A DNA stretch of 47,289 bases, taken from Robiginitomaculum sp. Lineage in GTDB: Bacteria > Pseudomonadota > Alphaproteobacteria > Caulobacterales > Maricaulaceae. The position numbers and the translations under genes are program-made. Each line of letters starts with the position of its first letter. The stretch's first letter is position 1. Below the pieces are notes generated by a model. It was given only the letters and a program-made list of their open reading frames with translations. It had not been told where the DNA came from and made no database searches. The stretch lies in assembly GCA_002733905.1 (NCBI GenBank), contig NVXK01000018.1:25346-72634 (forward strand). The letters are read 5' to 3'. Shown here one piece after another: positions 1 to 8,132 of this stretch.

Positions 1-425
1 CTAATCCATACTTTTTTATTCGTGATATCGCTTTGCGCCACTTCCAACTGGGTTTTCAAGTCCGCGTTTTCAGGCATAAGGCGCTCGATACTGACCACAT
101 TCAACTCTGATGTTTTCATAAAGCCATTCAGCTTCTCAATTTCCACAATCGAGTTTTTGTTTAAGCGCATGCTTTCCCGTAAAGCCGTGACGGTTTTACT
201 TAAATCCTGCTTCAGCGTATTTATTTCGCGAATTTGCTCGGATTTTGCCGCTGGCAAATCCATTGCGCGGGCACGCCGAGATGCTCTATCGACCACGGGT
301 TTAGCCATGTCTTGTAAACTGATATTTTGAATTTTAAAATTACTGGCTTCACTAAGGGCGTTTTTGTCCAAAAACTTTTTAGATATGCCTTTTGTCGACT
401 CACTCAATTTACTTAGAATTCCCAC
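1..425 (-). CDS. Coiled-coil-like protein of unknown function (partial, runs off the window)
   Basis: An open frame of about 141 codons starts at GTG (425) and continues past position 1 without a stop, so only the N-terminal part is present. The start is supported by AGGAG six bases upstream, at about 432-436 on the plus strand. The product begins MGILSKLSES and is rich in Lys, Glu, Asn, Leu and Ser. Its second half (QIREINTLKQDLSKTV and onward) looks like an amphipathic coiled coil. There is no signal peptide or membrane segment in the visible part. It is divergent from xerC across 169 bases. I do not recognise the family; a cytoplasmic coiled-coil protein is all that can be said. The GTG start makes it easy to miss. 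Confidence 0.7.
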   Translation of the reverse strand, partial: MGILSKLSESTKGISKKFLDKNALSEASNFKIQNISLQDMAKPVVDRASRRARAMDLPAAKSEQIREINTLKQDLSKTVTALRESMRLNKNSIVEIEKLNGFMKTSELNVVSIERLMPENADLKTQLEVAQSDITNKKVWI

Positions 426-594
426 GCGAATCTCCTAGCTACATTCTCAACGCATACTCCCCCAAGCTCGCCGCAACAAACACACGCTTAACTTGAAAAA
501 ATACCCCACAGCGTGTTGAAAACGAATCAACACAACTCCAACTTTCCAAAATATAGCTAATACTTCCTTAACGGCTATTAACTAGTTTCCCAGC

Positions 595-1551
595 ATGAGC
601 AGCCACGCCGAAATCAACAAAATTTCAACCGACGAAGCCATACGGCTTTTTTTGGCCCACCTCAGTGGCGAACGGCGTTTGGCAAACAAAACCGTCATTG
701 CCTATCAAAATGACCTTAGCCATTTTATGGGCTTTATGAGCACTCATATGGGGCGGACATTAAAGCTCGGCGATTTGGCAAAAATCACCATTTCAGACTT
801 CCGAAGTTATATGGCAAGCCGCAGACGAGGCCAAAATGCCATTTCAGCAAGCTCGCTTGCCCGTAATCTTTCGACACTCCGCGTTTTCTTTCGCTATCTA
901 AATCGTCGCTGGGATATCAAGAACAACGCGGTCACATTAATCCGAGGGCCACGCCTTCCCAAACGCCTCCCAAAACCGATAAGCGTCGAGGCTAGCAAAG
1001 CGCTCCTCGCGGCACCATCGCCACGCCCAACCTCACACTGGGAATCCGCGCGCGACACCGCCGTGTTCACATTGCTCTACGGCGCAGGTCTTCGTATTTC
1101 AGAAGCGCTCTCCCTCACATGGGCCGACACAAATATTGGCGACAGTTTACGCCTCGTTGGCAAGGGAAACAAAACCCGCCTTGTTCCCATCTTGCCAATT
1201 ATCCGCGACGCGATAACTGAATACGTGCGTGCCTATGAAGACGCCGCCGCGCACCAGAAAATATTTGAAAAAGACGACGCCCTGTTTCGTGCAAAACGCG
1301 GTGGGCCATTGCGCCCTGAAACAATTCAAAAAAACATTCGGCTCCTGCGCGTGCAGCTTGGCCTGCCCCATACAACAACACCGCACGCCCTCCGCCACTC
1401 ATTTGCCACACACCTGCTTGCAGGCGGTGGTGATCTGCGAACAATCCAAGAATTACTTGGCCATGCCAGCCTAGCTTCAACCCAAATTTACACAGATGTC
1501 GATGCCTCAAGCCTGATACGCATTCACCAAACGCACCACCCACGCAGTTAA
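595..1551 (+). CDS. xerC: Tyrosine recombinase XerC
   Basis: A site-specific recombinase of 318 residues that with XerD resolves chromosome dimers at dif. The N-terminal SAM-like core-binding domain covers roughly residues 12-105 and the catalytic domain 130-310. The full catalytic set is visible: R167 in YGAGLRISE, K190 in LVGKGNK, H264 and R267 in HALRHSF, H290 in LLGHASL, and the nucleophile Y299 in TQIYTDVD. Length is usual for chromosomal XerC. No strong ribosome binding site precedes ATG 595, but the N-terminus aligns with the usual family start. It stands alone, divergent from a coiled-coil gene. Alphaproteobacteria often carry xerC near the suc/lpd cluster, and nothing suggests a phage or integron integrase. 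Confidence 0.93.
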   Translation: MSSHAEINKISTDEAIRLFLAHLSGERRLANKTVIAYQNDLSHFMGFMSTHMGRTLKLGDLAKITISDFRSYMASRRRGQNAISASSLARNLSTLRVFFRYLNRRWDIKNNAVTLIRGPRLPKRLPKPISVEASKALLAAPSPRPTSHWESARDTAVFTLLYGAGLRISEALSLTWADTNIGDSLRLVGKGNKTRLVPILPIIRDAITEYVRAYEDAAAHQKIFEKDDALFRAKRGGPLRPETIQKNIRLLRVQLGLPHTTTPHALRHSFATHLLAGGGDLRTIQELLGHASLASTQIYTDVDASSLIRIHQTHHPRS

Positions 1552-1934
1552 AACTTAATAATTACAAAGCATTAGGCTCAAAACCAGACTCAAAAAATCC
1601 CTATATTTTCGGGGCTTACACTATATCCAAGCACGCACGCCCCAATGTAGTTCCCCTATAATTACAGCTACTTACATCCAAAATTAGAATCAAAGCCCTC
1701 TAATTTTGAAATATTCAGCCTTATCAGCCACTATTCCGACACCACATAGAAGGTACGGGTCGCACTTCATTATGAAGTACCATTATATTACAACAGGCTA
1801 GATCCACCACACGATTCAAACACCTGATACATTATCGTTCTTTGAGCTCTATGTTTAAGACGAATACTTTAGTTTGTTTTTCAAACTAGTTTGCAATAAA
1901 CGCAATATTGAACATTACGAAAATGGAGATTAAA
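1552..1934. other. Long intergenic region with hairpins and an operator candidate
   Basis: No convincing gene in 383 bases. It holds a 9-bp inverted repeat AAAATTAGA/TCTAATTTT (1680-1688 and 1699-1707, 10-base loop), and a 15-base near-perfect palindrome ACTTCATTATGAAGT (1764-1778). A third palindromic block just upstream of the next gene is listed separately. The first hairpin lacks a following T-tract, so it is not a clear terminator for xerC. Confidence 0.6.
1871..1893. promoter_or_regulatory. Palindromic operator candidate for the downstream membrane-protein/regulator operon
   Basis: AGTTTG (1871-1876), five T, CAAACT (1882-1887), AGTTTG (1888-1893). The last two form the perfect 12-bp palindrome CAAACTAGTTTG, and the first and last hexamers are direct repeats 17 bp apart. 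It ends about 40 bases before the start codon at 1935, a place where a repressor would block transcription. The operon encodes its own winged-helix regulator (2570-2866), so autoregulation is the simplest inference. Confidence 0.5.
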
Positions 1935-2570
1935 ATGACAAAAATAGAAATACTTGATGACCTCGCCTATGTTAAATCCACCTATATTAAATCCATGGCC
2001 GAAGAAGGGAAAAACGTACCTCTATTGGGCGGCAATATCGGCCTGATGTGGGCAATACTCAGCACGATCACCCTACTCCTCCATTGGGCAATTATTGCTA
2101 AACACATCAATATATCTTTTGAATATATCGGTTTCATCTGGATGGTTTTCGGGATCACAGGCGGAATACTTACGACCATACTCGGTAAAAAAATAGATAA
2201 AAAACCAGGCGCGTCCTCAGTCGCAAACCGCGTTTCCTCAACGCTGTGGCCAAGTATTTCAGTCCTAATTTTCACCTATGCCATCGCGGTAGGCATCAGT
2301 CATATACTCGCAAAAAACACGCCCTTATTATTTGACACCATTCCCGCATTTGCCTTTGGGTGCCACTTTTTGGCCTACACACTTATCGCAAAAATAAGTG
2401 GCCAAAAATGGATGTATAGTTTCGCTATGATCGCACTTGCCCTCGTACCAATCTGCATGTATTTTCTCGGAAACACGACACTTTACCTGATCGCCACTCT
2501 CGGTGTATTTACGGTGGGCGTCATTCCGTCCCTCATCAGCATAAAGCATGAACCGCGTCTGGATGTATAA
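1935..2570 (+). CDS. Six-helix integral membrane protein of unknown function
   Basis: 211 residues with about six hydrophobic helices, at roughly residues 33-53, 63-83, 104-124, 132-153, 160-178 and 181-203. A short cytoplasmic N-terminus (MTKIEILDDLAYVKS) precedes them. I chose ATG 1935 because GGAG lies six bases upstream; an in-frame TTG at 1908 would add nine residues but has no ribosome binding site. The stop overlaps the start of the next gene (TAATG), so the membrane protein and the winged-helix regulator are translationally coupled. Pairing of a small multi-helix membrane protein with this type of regulator recurs in bacteria, but I do not know a function. A sensor or cofactor for the regulator is one possibility; a protein it controls is another. 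Confidence 0.8.
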   Translation: MTKIEILDDLAYVKSTYIKSMAEEGKNVPLLGGNIGLMWAILSTITLLLHWAIIAKHINISFEYIGFIWMVFGITGGILTTILGKKIDKKPGASSVANRVSSTLWPSISVLIFTYAIAVGISHILAKNTPLLFDTIPAFAFGCHFLAYTLIAKISGQKWMYSFAMIALALVPICMYFLGNTTLYLIATLGVFTVGVIPSLISIKHEPRLDV

Positions 2571-2866
2571 TGATGAGTACTGACATTCACAGAATTGACG
2601 ATATTATTCATGGGCGATTACGCCTTGGTATCATGGCTTATTTATCCACTGCAAGCCCTGCCAGCTTCCCTGATTTACTTAACAGAACTGGTGCTACGAA
2701 TGGAAATTTATCGACCCACCTGACCAAGTTAGAAACCGCAGGTTATATTCGTCAAGAAAAAGGCTATAACGGCAAACGCCCGCAAACCCTCGTGCATTTA
2801 ACAGAAGACGGGCGCACCGCATGGATCACGTATTTAGACACTATGCGCGTTATGTTGGGTTTATAA
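2570..2866 (+). CDS. Winged-helix transcriptional regulator (HTH_34 / MarR-like)
   Basis: 98 residues, almost all one winged-helix domain. The recognition region is visible as FPDLLNRTGATNGNLSTHLTKLE, shown here only as its position at about residues 28-50, followed by a wing with GYIRQEKGYNGKRPQT. The single-domain layout and the length match the HTH_34 group of small MarR/ArsR-like regulators. The start ATG 2570 overlaps the upstream stop; a second ATG three bases later is equally possible. It sits between a six-helix membrane protein and a DUF418 membrane protein in one operon. It probably binds the palindrome at 1871-1893 and controls its own operon, which is an inference from position only. 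Confidence 0.88.
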   Translation: MMSTDIHRIDDIIHGRLRLGIMAYLSTASPASFPDLLNRTGATNGNLSTHLTKLETAGYIRQEKGYNGKRPQTLVHLTEDGRTAWITYLDTMRVMLGL

Positions 2867-2880
2867 AGAAAGAAAGAAAT

Positions 2881-4074
2881 ATGGGATATTCACAACAAAG
2901 CCAAGAGGCTGGACGGACACTTTTGCCAGACTTAGTACGTGTATTTGCGCTGATTGGTATTGCACTCGTCAATGTGACCTTGCTCGCCTATCCTATAAAT
3001 ACAGGTTATCATGACGGCGCAATGGTGACATTCGCTGATAAAGGCACAGATTTCCTCGTCAATTCGGTTTTCACCCTCAAATCCTACACATTATTCTCAT
3101 TTATGTTCGGCGTAGGCTTTGCATTTCAAATGAAAGGCGCACAAATGCGCGGCAAGGGCTTTGGCGCACGTTATTCACGCCGTATATTTGGCCTTTTCGT
3201 ACTCGGCGCGCTTCATGGAGCCTTCTTGTACCAAGGCGACATCCTGTTCTTATACGGTATATTAGGTACAATTTTATTCTTGTTCAGAGACGCAAGCGTC
3301 AAAACACTCATAAAAACAGGCATTGGCGTCTACGTCTTCCAAACCGTGATTATGGGCCTCGGCACTGCCGCAATCTATTTTGGCCATCAATTCGCTGCTG
3401 AAGATATGGCAGCAGAACTCGTCAGCATGCAGGAGGCAGACATAAAGTCCCTTGCGGCATTTGGCTCTGGCACATTCATAGAAGCAGCCACGGTTCGCTT
3501 CGCCCAATGGCTACAAATCGTAGGCTTTGGCTCCCTAATACAAGGCTTTGGCGCATTTGCTTTCTTCCTGTTTGGCCTTGCCGCCGTAAAATCAGAGATT
3601 ATTGCCAACCCTAGCGCTCAGATCTGGTCAAAGTTTCGGAGAATTTTCCTCCCCATTGGCTTGATTGGCAGTGCTATCGGCGCATATATCTATACCTCTA
3701 CCGATGATATGATGTCTGTCGAGATGATGCTCGGCATGTTCATCATGACCGCCGCGTCCCCATTTTCGACAGCAGGCTATCTCGGTCTAATCGCAAAATG
3801 GTCAGAAGGGCCAATGACGGGCTTTAAAACATTTATGGCTAGGGGCGGCACCGCCACCCTCACCGCCTATTTAATGCAAAGCTTGCTCATGTCATATATT
3901 TTCTGTGGATACGGCCTTGGCTATTACGCGAAATTAGGGGCCGCCCAATGTATTGCTATCGCTCTTGCTGTCGCCGTTTTCACCATTATCTTTGCCAGTG
4001 TCTGGCGTATATATTTCAAACGTGGCCTTATGGAAAACCTACTCCGCAGTTGGACATATTTGGGAAAACGCTAA
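2881..4074 (+). CDS. DUF418 family membrane protein (YeiB-like)
   Basis: 397 residues with about ten hydrophobic segments. The N-terminus LPDLVRVFALIGIALVNV matches the DUF418/YeiB opening (usually a Leu-Asp-x-Leu-Arg-Gly motif), and GGTATLTAYLMQSLL near the C-terminus matches the family signature (usually GRxALTNYLxQS). I placed the start at ATG 2881. An in-frame ATG at 2821 would overlap the regulator gene by 46 bases and add a charged, non-homologous stretch. The leader holds an (AAAG)n run instead of a classical ribosome binding site. DUF418 proteins are inner-membrane proteins of unsettled function, with transport or acyl transfer suggested. It is the last gene of its operon, closed by the hairpin at 4116-4156. 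Confidence 0.88.
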   Translation: MGYSQQSQEAGRTLLPDLVRVFALIGIALVNVTLLAYPINTGYHDGAMVTFADKGTDFLVNSVFTLKSYTLFSFMFGVGFAFQMKGAQMRGKGFGARYSRRIFGLFVLGALHGAFLYQGDILFLYGILGTILFLFRDASVKTLIKTGIGVYVFQTVIMGLGTAAIYFGHQFAAEDMAAELVSMQEADIKSLAAFGSGTFIEAATVRFAQWLQIVGFGSLIQGFGAFAFFLFGLAAVKSEIIANPSAQIWSKFRRIFLPIGLIGSAIGAYIYTSTDDMMSVEMMLGMFIMTAASPFSTAGYLGLIAKWSEGPMTGFKTFMARGGTATLTAYLMQSLLMSYIFCGYGLGYYAKLGAAQCIAIALAVAVFTIIFASVWRIYFKRGLMENLLRSWTYLGKR

Positions 4075-4115
4075 ACCCATGCCCACACGCAATTAATACA
4101 TAGTCTTTCGAAAAC

Positions 4116-4156
4116 AAATCCGATACAAGGCAACGACCTTGTATCGGATTTTTGTT
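4116..4156 (+). terminator. Strong intrinsic terminator or attenuator
   Basis: A perfect 15-bp stem, AAATCCGATACAAGG (4116-4130) with CCTTGTATCGGATTT (4137-4151), six-base loop and TTTTTGTT tract. It closes the operon ending at 4074, but its T-tract ends only about 11 bases before the start codon of the next gene. It therefore also lies inside that gene's leader. Confidence 0.88.
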
Positions 4157-4167
4157 AGGAACACTCC

Positions 4168-4743
4168 ATGTCAATTGATGCCTCCCTATTAGAACGCGCC
4201 AATAATGTTTGTGAATTGTGTAGCGCCAGTGACGACCTTGCCGCCTATATTGTCGGCCCCGACGCAGGCTCCCCGAATGATACAATCATCGTTGCGTGCC
4301 AAACGTGCACGGGCCAAATTGACGGCGGCGCGCTAAATTCTGATCATTGGAAATCCCTCGAAACCTCAATGTGGAGCACGGTCATTCCTGTGCAAGTTCT
4401 GGCATGGCGCATGCTCACCCGTCTTTCAAACGAGAGCTGGGCAAGCGATCTTCTCGACATGATGTATCTCGAAGACGATATAAAAACATGGGCCGAAGCA
4501 GGCCTGCCCGACGAAGGCGACACGCCAAACGCACCGACACTCGACAGCAATGGCGCAGAGCTAAAAGACGGCGACACCGTCACCATTATCAAAGACCTTG
4601 TGGTCAAAGGCGCAGGCTTTACCGCCAAACGCGGCACGTCTGTACGCAACATCTCCCTCACCACAAACCCCGAACATATCGAAGGCCGCGTCAACGGCAC
4701 CCGCATTGTCCTCATCAGCGCCTTCTTAAAGAAAGCCGTGTAA
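4168..4743 (+). CDS. PhnA/YjdM-family zinc-ribbon protein
   Basis: 191 residues. The N-terminal zinc ribbon has C15-x2-C18 (CELC) and C43-x2-C46 (CQTC). The C-terminal 70 residues, with LDSNGAELKDGDTVTIIKDL and VKGAGFTAKRGT, are the SH3-like PhnA domain. The family was once linked to phosphonate use in E. coli (YjdM), but no phn genes are nearby and the role is not established. The start ATG 4168 has AGGA about nine bases upstream. That ribosome binding site directly follows the T-tract of a strong hairpin, so transcription must read through it or start inside it. No partner gene is evident. Confidence 0.88.
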   Translation: MSIDASLLERANNVCELCSASDDLAAYIVGPDAGSPNDTIIVACQTCTGQIDGGALNSDHWKSLETSMWSTVIPVQVLAWRMLTRLSNESWASDLLDMMYLEDDIKTWAEAGLPDEGDTPNAPTLDSNGAELKDGDTVTIIKDLVVKGAGFTAKRGTSVRNISLTTNPEHIEGRVNGTRIVLISAFLKKAV

Positions 4744-4813
4744 CCGATTCATTTGATTCAAGGTTTTCGAATTTTCGAGTGCGGTTAACCTGTATTACAG
4801 GTATAAGTAGCGC

Positions 4814-6052
4814 ATGAAAAAAGAATCAAAAACAAAACCATCCAAAAATTGGAATTGGTTCGAAGCGCAATTACGCACCAAGCTTTTGATAGTCGCGGCT
4901 CTACTCGCAGCCCTCTATCTTGGGTTTTTCGTTTACGCCTTTTTTTGGCAGGGCGTAAATATTTTGAGCCTGCATCAACTCGGCCTCAATAAATACGCAA
5001 CAAACAAAGCCGAGATTTTAAAGAATATAATTTGGACATATGGCCTATTGCTTGGCGGCGCATTCGCAATCCTCGGCCTCGTCAACGCCATCCACCGCAC
5101 CCAACAAACCGATAAACAAATAGACGCCGATCACCGACGCCTAGAACTAGAACAAACCTCCGAACGCCGAAGAACCGACGCAGATATTTTCGCAAGATCA
5201 GTAGAGCAACTAGGCCATAAAGAAATGGCAATTAGATTAGGTGGTTTATATTCAATAGAAAATCTAGCACGTAGTGCGATAGCTTTGCCACGAGACGAAG
5301 ATAATAAAGCCTACCTAAATAGCTTACTCGAAACACTTGCTGCATTTATTCGCATGAGGGCAATTATACCAAGTGAAGAAACCCAAAACGACGATGACCG
5401 TGTGGCAACAGATATTGAATCCTCGATACGTGTTATCGCACGAACGTTTCCTTATAAAGTAAGAAAAGGCATTACCGATGAACGTGTCGATTTACGTAAA
5501 TGTTATTTACCTATGCTCGAATTACCCTCTGGGGTAAACTTGCAAGAATTTGACTTTTCAAATTCTAAATTACAGAAAGCAGAAATAGTTTCAGCAAATT
5601 TGCAAGGATCAATTTTTATTGAAACGTGTTTAAAAAATTCTTATCTATTAAAATCAAATTTTTATGATTGTCTTTTTATGAACGCCAACTTTACCGGAAC
5701 AACTTTTAAAAACTCTTCACTAAAAAAGGCATGTATTATGGACTCTACGTTTTCATACACAGACTTATCTGAAGCAAATTTAACCTCCGCAGAATTCTTA
5801 GCATGTGATTTCCAGACCCCTTTGCTAACAAAAACAATTCTTAGCAAAGTTAAATTCGTAGGCACAAAGATCAACCTTGAAATGTTTGATGCCGTAATAC
5901 CAAATTGTTTATGGGATCCCGAATTTCCCCCAGAAATAAGCGGGAGTTTAAACAGTCAAGAATTACATAGAACTATTACAGCACGTACAAAAGTCATTAA
6001 AAAAAACAATCTCTGGCAAAAGCACTTAACCAACCTAACTAAAGAAGAATAA
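4814..6052 (+). CDS. Membrane-anchored pentapeptide-repeat protein
   Basis: 412 residues. Two transmembrane helices (about 23-46 and 72-92) are followed by a charged helical linker (95-125) and a conserved block around DADIFARSVEQLGHKEMAIR, common in pentapeptide-repeat membrane proteins. A right-handed pentapeptide-repeat solenoid follows at about 230-335, with units such as ANLQG, ANFTG, SSLKK, TDLSE and ANLTS. The C-terminal 60 residues leave the repeat pattern. No ligand or partner can be named. From about 5200 the DNA is visibly richer in A and T than the neighbouring genes, which hints at a mixed origin. It converges on lpd with seven bases between the stop codons and no terminator between them. 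Confidence 0.85.
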   Translation: MKKESKTKPSKNWNWFEAQLRTKLLIVAALLAALYLGFFVYAFFWQGVNILSLHQLGLNKYATNKAEILKNIIWTYGLLLGGAFAILGLVNAIHRTQQTDKQIDADHRRLELEQTSERRRTDADIFARSVEQLGHKEMAIRLGGLYSIENLARSAIALPRDEDNKAYLNSLLETLAAFIRMRAIIPSEETQNDDDRVATDIESSIRVIARTFPYKVRKGITDERVDLRKCYLPMLELPSGVNLQEFDFSNSKLQKAEIVSANLQGSIFIETCLKNSYLLKSNFYDCLFMNANFTGTTFKNSSLKKACIMDSTFSYTDLSEANLTSAEFLACDFQTPLLTKTILSKVKFVGTKINLEMFDAVIPNCLWDPEFPPEISGSLNSQELHRTITARTKVIKKNNLWQKHLTNLTKEE

Positions 6053-6059
6053 CCCTTCC

Positions 6060-7445
6060 CTACATCTGCATAGCCCATTTTTCGACGTCCATAGCGGCCT
6101 GACGGACGGCTTCGGAGCAGGTGGGGTGGGCGTGGCAGGTGCGGGCGATGTCTTCCGATGAGGCACGGAATTCCATAGCGAGGGCCACCTCGCCAATCAT
6201 TTCACCAACACCAACACCGATCATATGTGCGCCAAGGATTTCGTCTGTCTCTGCATGTGCAAGGATTTTGACGAAACCGTCTGTTTCGTGGTTTGCACGG
6301 GCGCGAGAATTGGCCGCGAATGGGAATTTACCGACTTTGAACGGAATGCCTTCTGCTTTCAATTGCTCGGATGTTTTCCCGACACTGGCGATTTCAGGCT
6401 TGGTATAGACCACACCCGGAATAACATCATAATTCACATGTCCTGCTTTGCCAGCGATCAGCTCAGCCACGGCCACACCTTCGTCTTCGGCTTTGTGGGC
6501 AAGCATTGGCCCCGGTGTGCAATCGCCCACCGCCCAAATGCTATCAACACTGGTTTTAAAATGAGACGTCTGGATAAAACCACGTTTATCCGTCGTGACA
6601 CCTACGCCCTCAAGGCCTAGCCCTGTTGTGAACGGACGACGCCCGATACAGACAAGCACCACATCGGTTTCAATATCTTTCGGTTTGCCACCTGCGGATG
6701 CCTCTGTCTTGACGACAATACCGTCTTTGGTTTTGTTAATGCCTGTGACTTTGCGTTTAAGTTCGAATTTCATTTTTTGACGTTTAAGCAAACGCGCACC
6801 CTGTTTTTGCACTTCGCCTTCCATACCCGGCAAGATATGGTCAAGATATTCAACAACAGTTACTTCGGAACCCAAACGACGCCAGACAGAGCCAAGCTCG
6901 AGCCCGATCACCCCTGCGCCAATCACAAGGAGTTTCTTTGGCACTTCGGTCAAAGAAAGCGCGCCCGTAGAGGACACGATCTGTTTCTCGTCAATTTCAA
7001 TACCCGGAAGTGTCGCCACTTCTGAACCTGTCGCAATTACAATATTTTTAGTTTTTAGCTGTTTGCCATCAACATCAACGGTCGTGCCGTCAATAATTTT
7101 ACCAAAGCCGAAAATATGTTCGACATTGTTCTTTTTGAACAAGAAAGCGATACCTTGGGTAAGGCCCTCTACGGTTTTTTCTTTGGCGGCCAACATGGTT
7201 GGGAGATCAAGTTCGACAGTGGCTTTAATACCCATGCCTGCGAAGTCATTTTGCGCGGTCTCGTACATTTCTGACGCGTGCAACAATGATTTTGAAGGGA
7301 TACAACCAACATTCAGGCATGTTCCGCCCAATGTTTTGCGCGTTTCGATACATGCAACCTTCAACCCCAATTGGCCAGCCCGGATCGCGCAATTATAACC
7401 ACCAGGGCCACCACCAACAACAACAACATCATATATTTCAGACAT
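6060..7445 (-). CDS. lpd: Dihydrolipoyl dehydrogenase (E3)
   Basis: 461-residue FAD enzyme that reoxidises the dihydrolipoyl groups of 2-oxoacid dehydrogenase complexes with NAD. The N-terminus has the FAD-binding GGGPGGY, followed by the redox disulfide C43/C48 in GGTCLNVGCIPSK. The NAD site is VIGAGVIGLELGSV, and the C-terminal His-Glu pair lies in HAHPTCSEA. The start ATG 7445 has GAGG about seven bases upstream; an in-frame extension to 7526 adds a non-homologous leader. It belongs to the sucCDAB-lpd set and would serve SucA/SucB, but here it is cut off from sucB by a cassette of five genes (7584-9987), so it probably has its own promoter. Confidence 0.97.
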   Translation of the reverse strand: MSEIYDVVVVGGGPGGYNCAIRAGQLGLKVACIETRKTLGGTCLNVGCIPSKSLLHASEMYETAQNDFAGMGIKATVELDLPTMLAAKEKTVEGLTQGIAFLFKKNNVEHIFGFGKIIDGTTVDVDGKQLKTKNIVIATGSEVATLPGIEIDEKQIVSSTGALSLTEVPKKLLVIGAGVIGLELGSVWRRLGSEVTVVEYLDHILPGMEGEVQKQGARLLKRQKMKFELKRKVTGINKTKDGIVVKTEASAGGKPKDIETDVVLVCIGRRPFTTGLGLEGVGVTTDKRGFIQTSHFKTSVDSIWAVGDCTPGPMLAHKAEDEGVAVAELIAGKAGHVNYDVIPGVVYTKPEIASVGKTSEQLKAEGIPFKVGKFPFAANSRARANHETDGFVKILAHAETDEILGAHMIGVGVGEMIGEVALAMEFRASSEDIARTCHAHPTCSEAVRQAAMDVEKWAMQM

Positions 7446-7562
7446 AATAGGCCTCGCTCTATTTAGAGAATACTCTGGTGCTAAATTGCCCCGATTGAGC
7501 CCAATCGTCAAGATAGAATAATGCAATAAAGCTATGCATAGTAATGCCGCTAATGATCCATT

Positions 7563-7605
7563 TAATAATCTGGCAAGCCTTGTCTAATAATCTGGCAAGC
7601 CTTGT
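7563..7605. repeat. 22-bp-period tandem duplication across the stop codon of the TetR gene
   Basis: The 21-bp unit TAATAATCTGGCAAGCCTTGT occurs at 7563-7583 and again at 7585-7605, separated by one C. On the minus strand it duplicates the last six codons and stop of the TetR gene (QGLPDY then TAG). The gene ends in the first copy read; the second lies just downstream. Confidence 0.95.
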
Positions 7606-8132
7606 AGGATTTCTACATATAAAAGCTCGATACGTGTACGCCGTTCCAAATTGATCGGTGTATACATTTGTTGATACCCAATCATGGTCGCATAATTCAT
7701 CACAGCCAAGTCTATGGCGTGTTGAGAGCTAATGTTTTTGGCTTGCTTTAAAAGACTGGCTACATATTCGATACGGCGGTTATCAACGGCTTCGATCGCG
7801 CGTGCCACTTGTGTATCCGCACCTGCCCAACGGCGCAATTCACGCCCCACCCCCATATCCATTGCCGCAGTGATTGCGTTCAGAGATTTCAGTTTCTCTA
7901 CTGGTGAAGCCTGTGTTTCCACCTGATCAATGACAGATTGGGTAAAGCGGTCACCCCAATGCGCCAGCAAATCCGCCACAAACACATCACGGCTTTTGAA
8001 ATGGTGATAAAACGAGCCTTTGGTACGTTTGGCAAGCTTGCAAAGATGTTCAATACGAATAGCTAGCGCCCCCTCTTTCGAGAGAACCTTAAGGCCAAGA
8101 TCAAGCCAATCTGTTTTTGAAAACCGTGTCAT
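7584..8132 (-). CDS. TetR-family transcriptional regulator
   Basis: 182 residues. The N-terminal TetR helix-turn-helix (about 7-53) shows the family pattern LCKLAKRTKGSFYHHFKSRD. The remaining helical domain is the ligand and dimer part and names no ligand. Its ATG overlaps the stop of the upstream membrane-protein gene (ATGA), so 8955-7584 is one operon of two membrane proteins and the regulator. A good inverted repeat (8972-8996) lies at the operon's promoter and is the likely site of autorepression. The last six codons are duplicated in tandem after the stop codon. Confidence 0.93.
   Translation of the reverse strand: MTRFSKTDWLDLGLKVLSKEGALAIRIEHLCKLAKRTKGSFYHHFKSRDVFVADLLAHWGDRFTQSVIDQVETQASPVEKLKSLNAITAAMDMGVGRELRRWAGADTQVARAIEAVDNRRIEYVASLLKQAKNISSQHAIDLAVMNYATMIGYQQMYTPINLERRTRIELLYVEILQGLPDY

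Noticed and set aside
595-1551. Integrase of a mobile element or integron
   Set aside because: Motifs, length and position next to a citric-acid-cycle cluster fit chromosomal XerC; no attachment repeats or phage genes are near.
4347-4817. 156-codon Arg/His-rich frame overlapping the PhnA-like gene
   Set aside because: Same strand, shifted frame, extreme composition; the PhnA-like frame has clear motifs and a good ribosome binding site.
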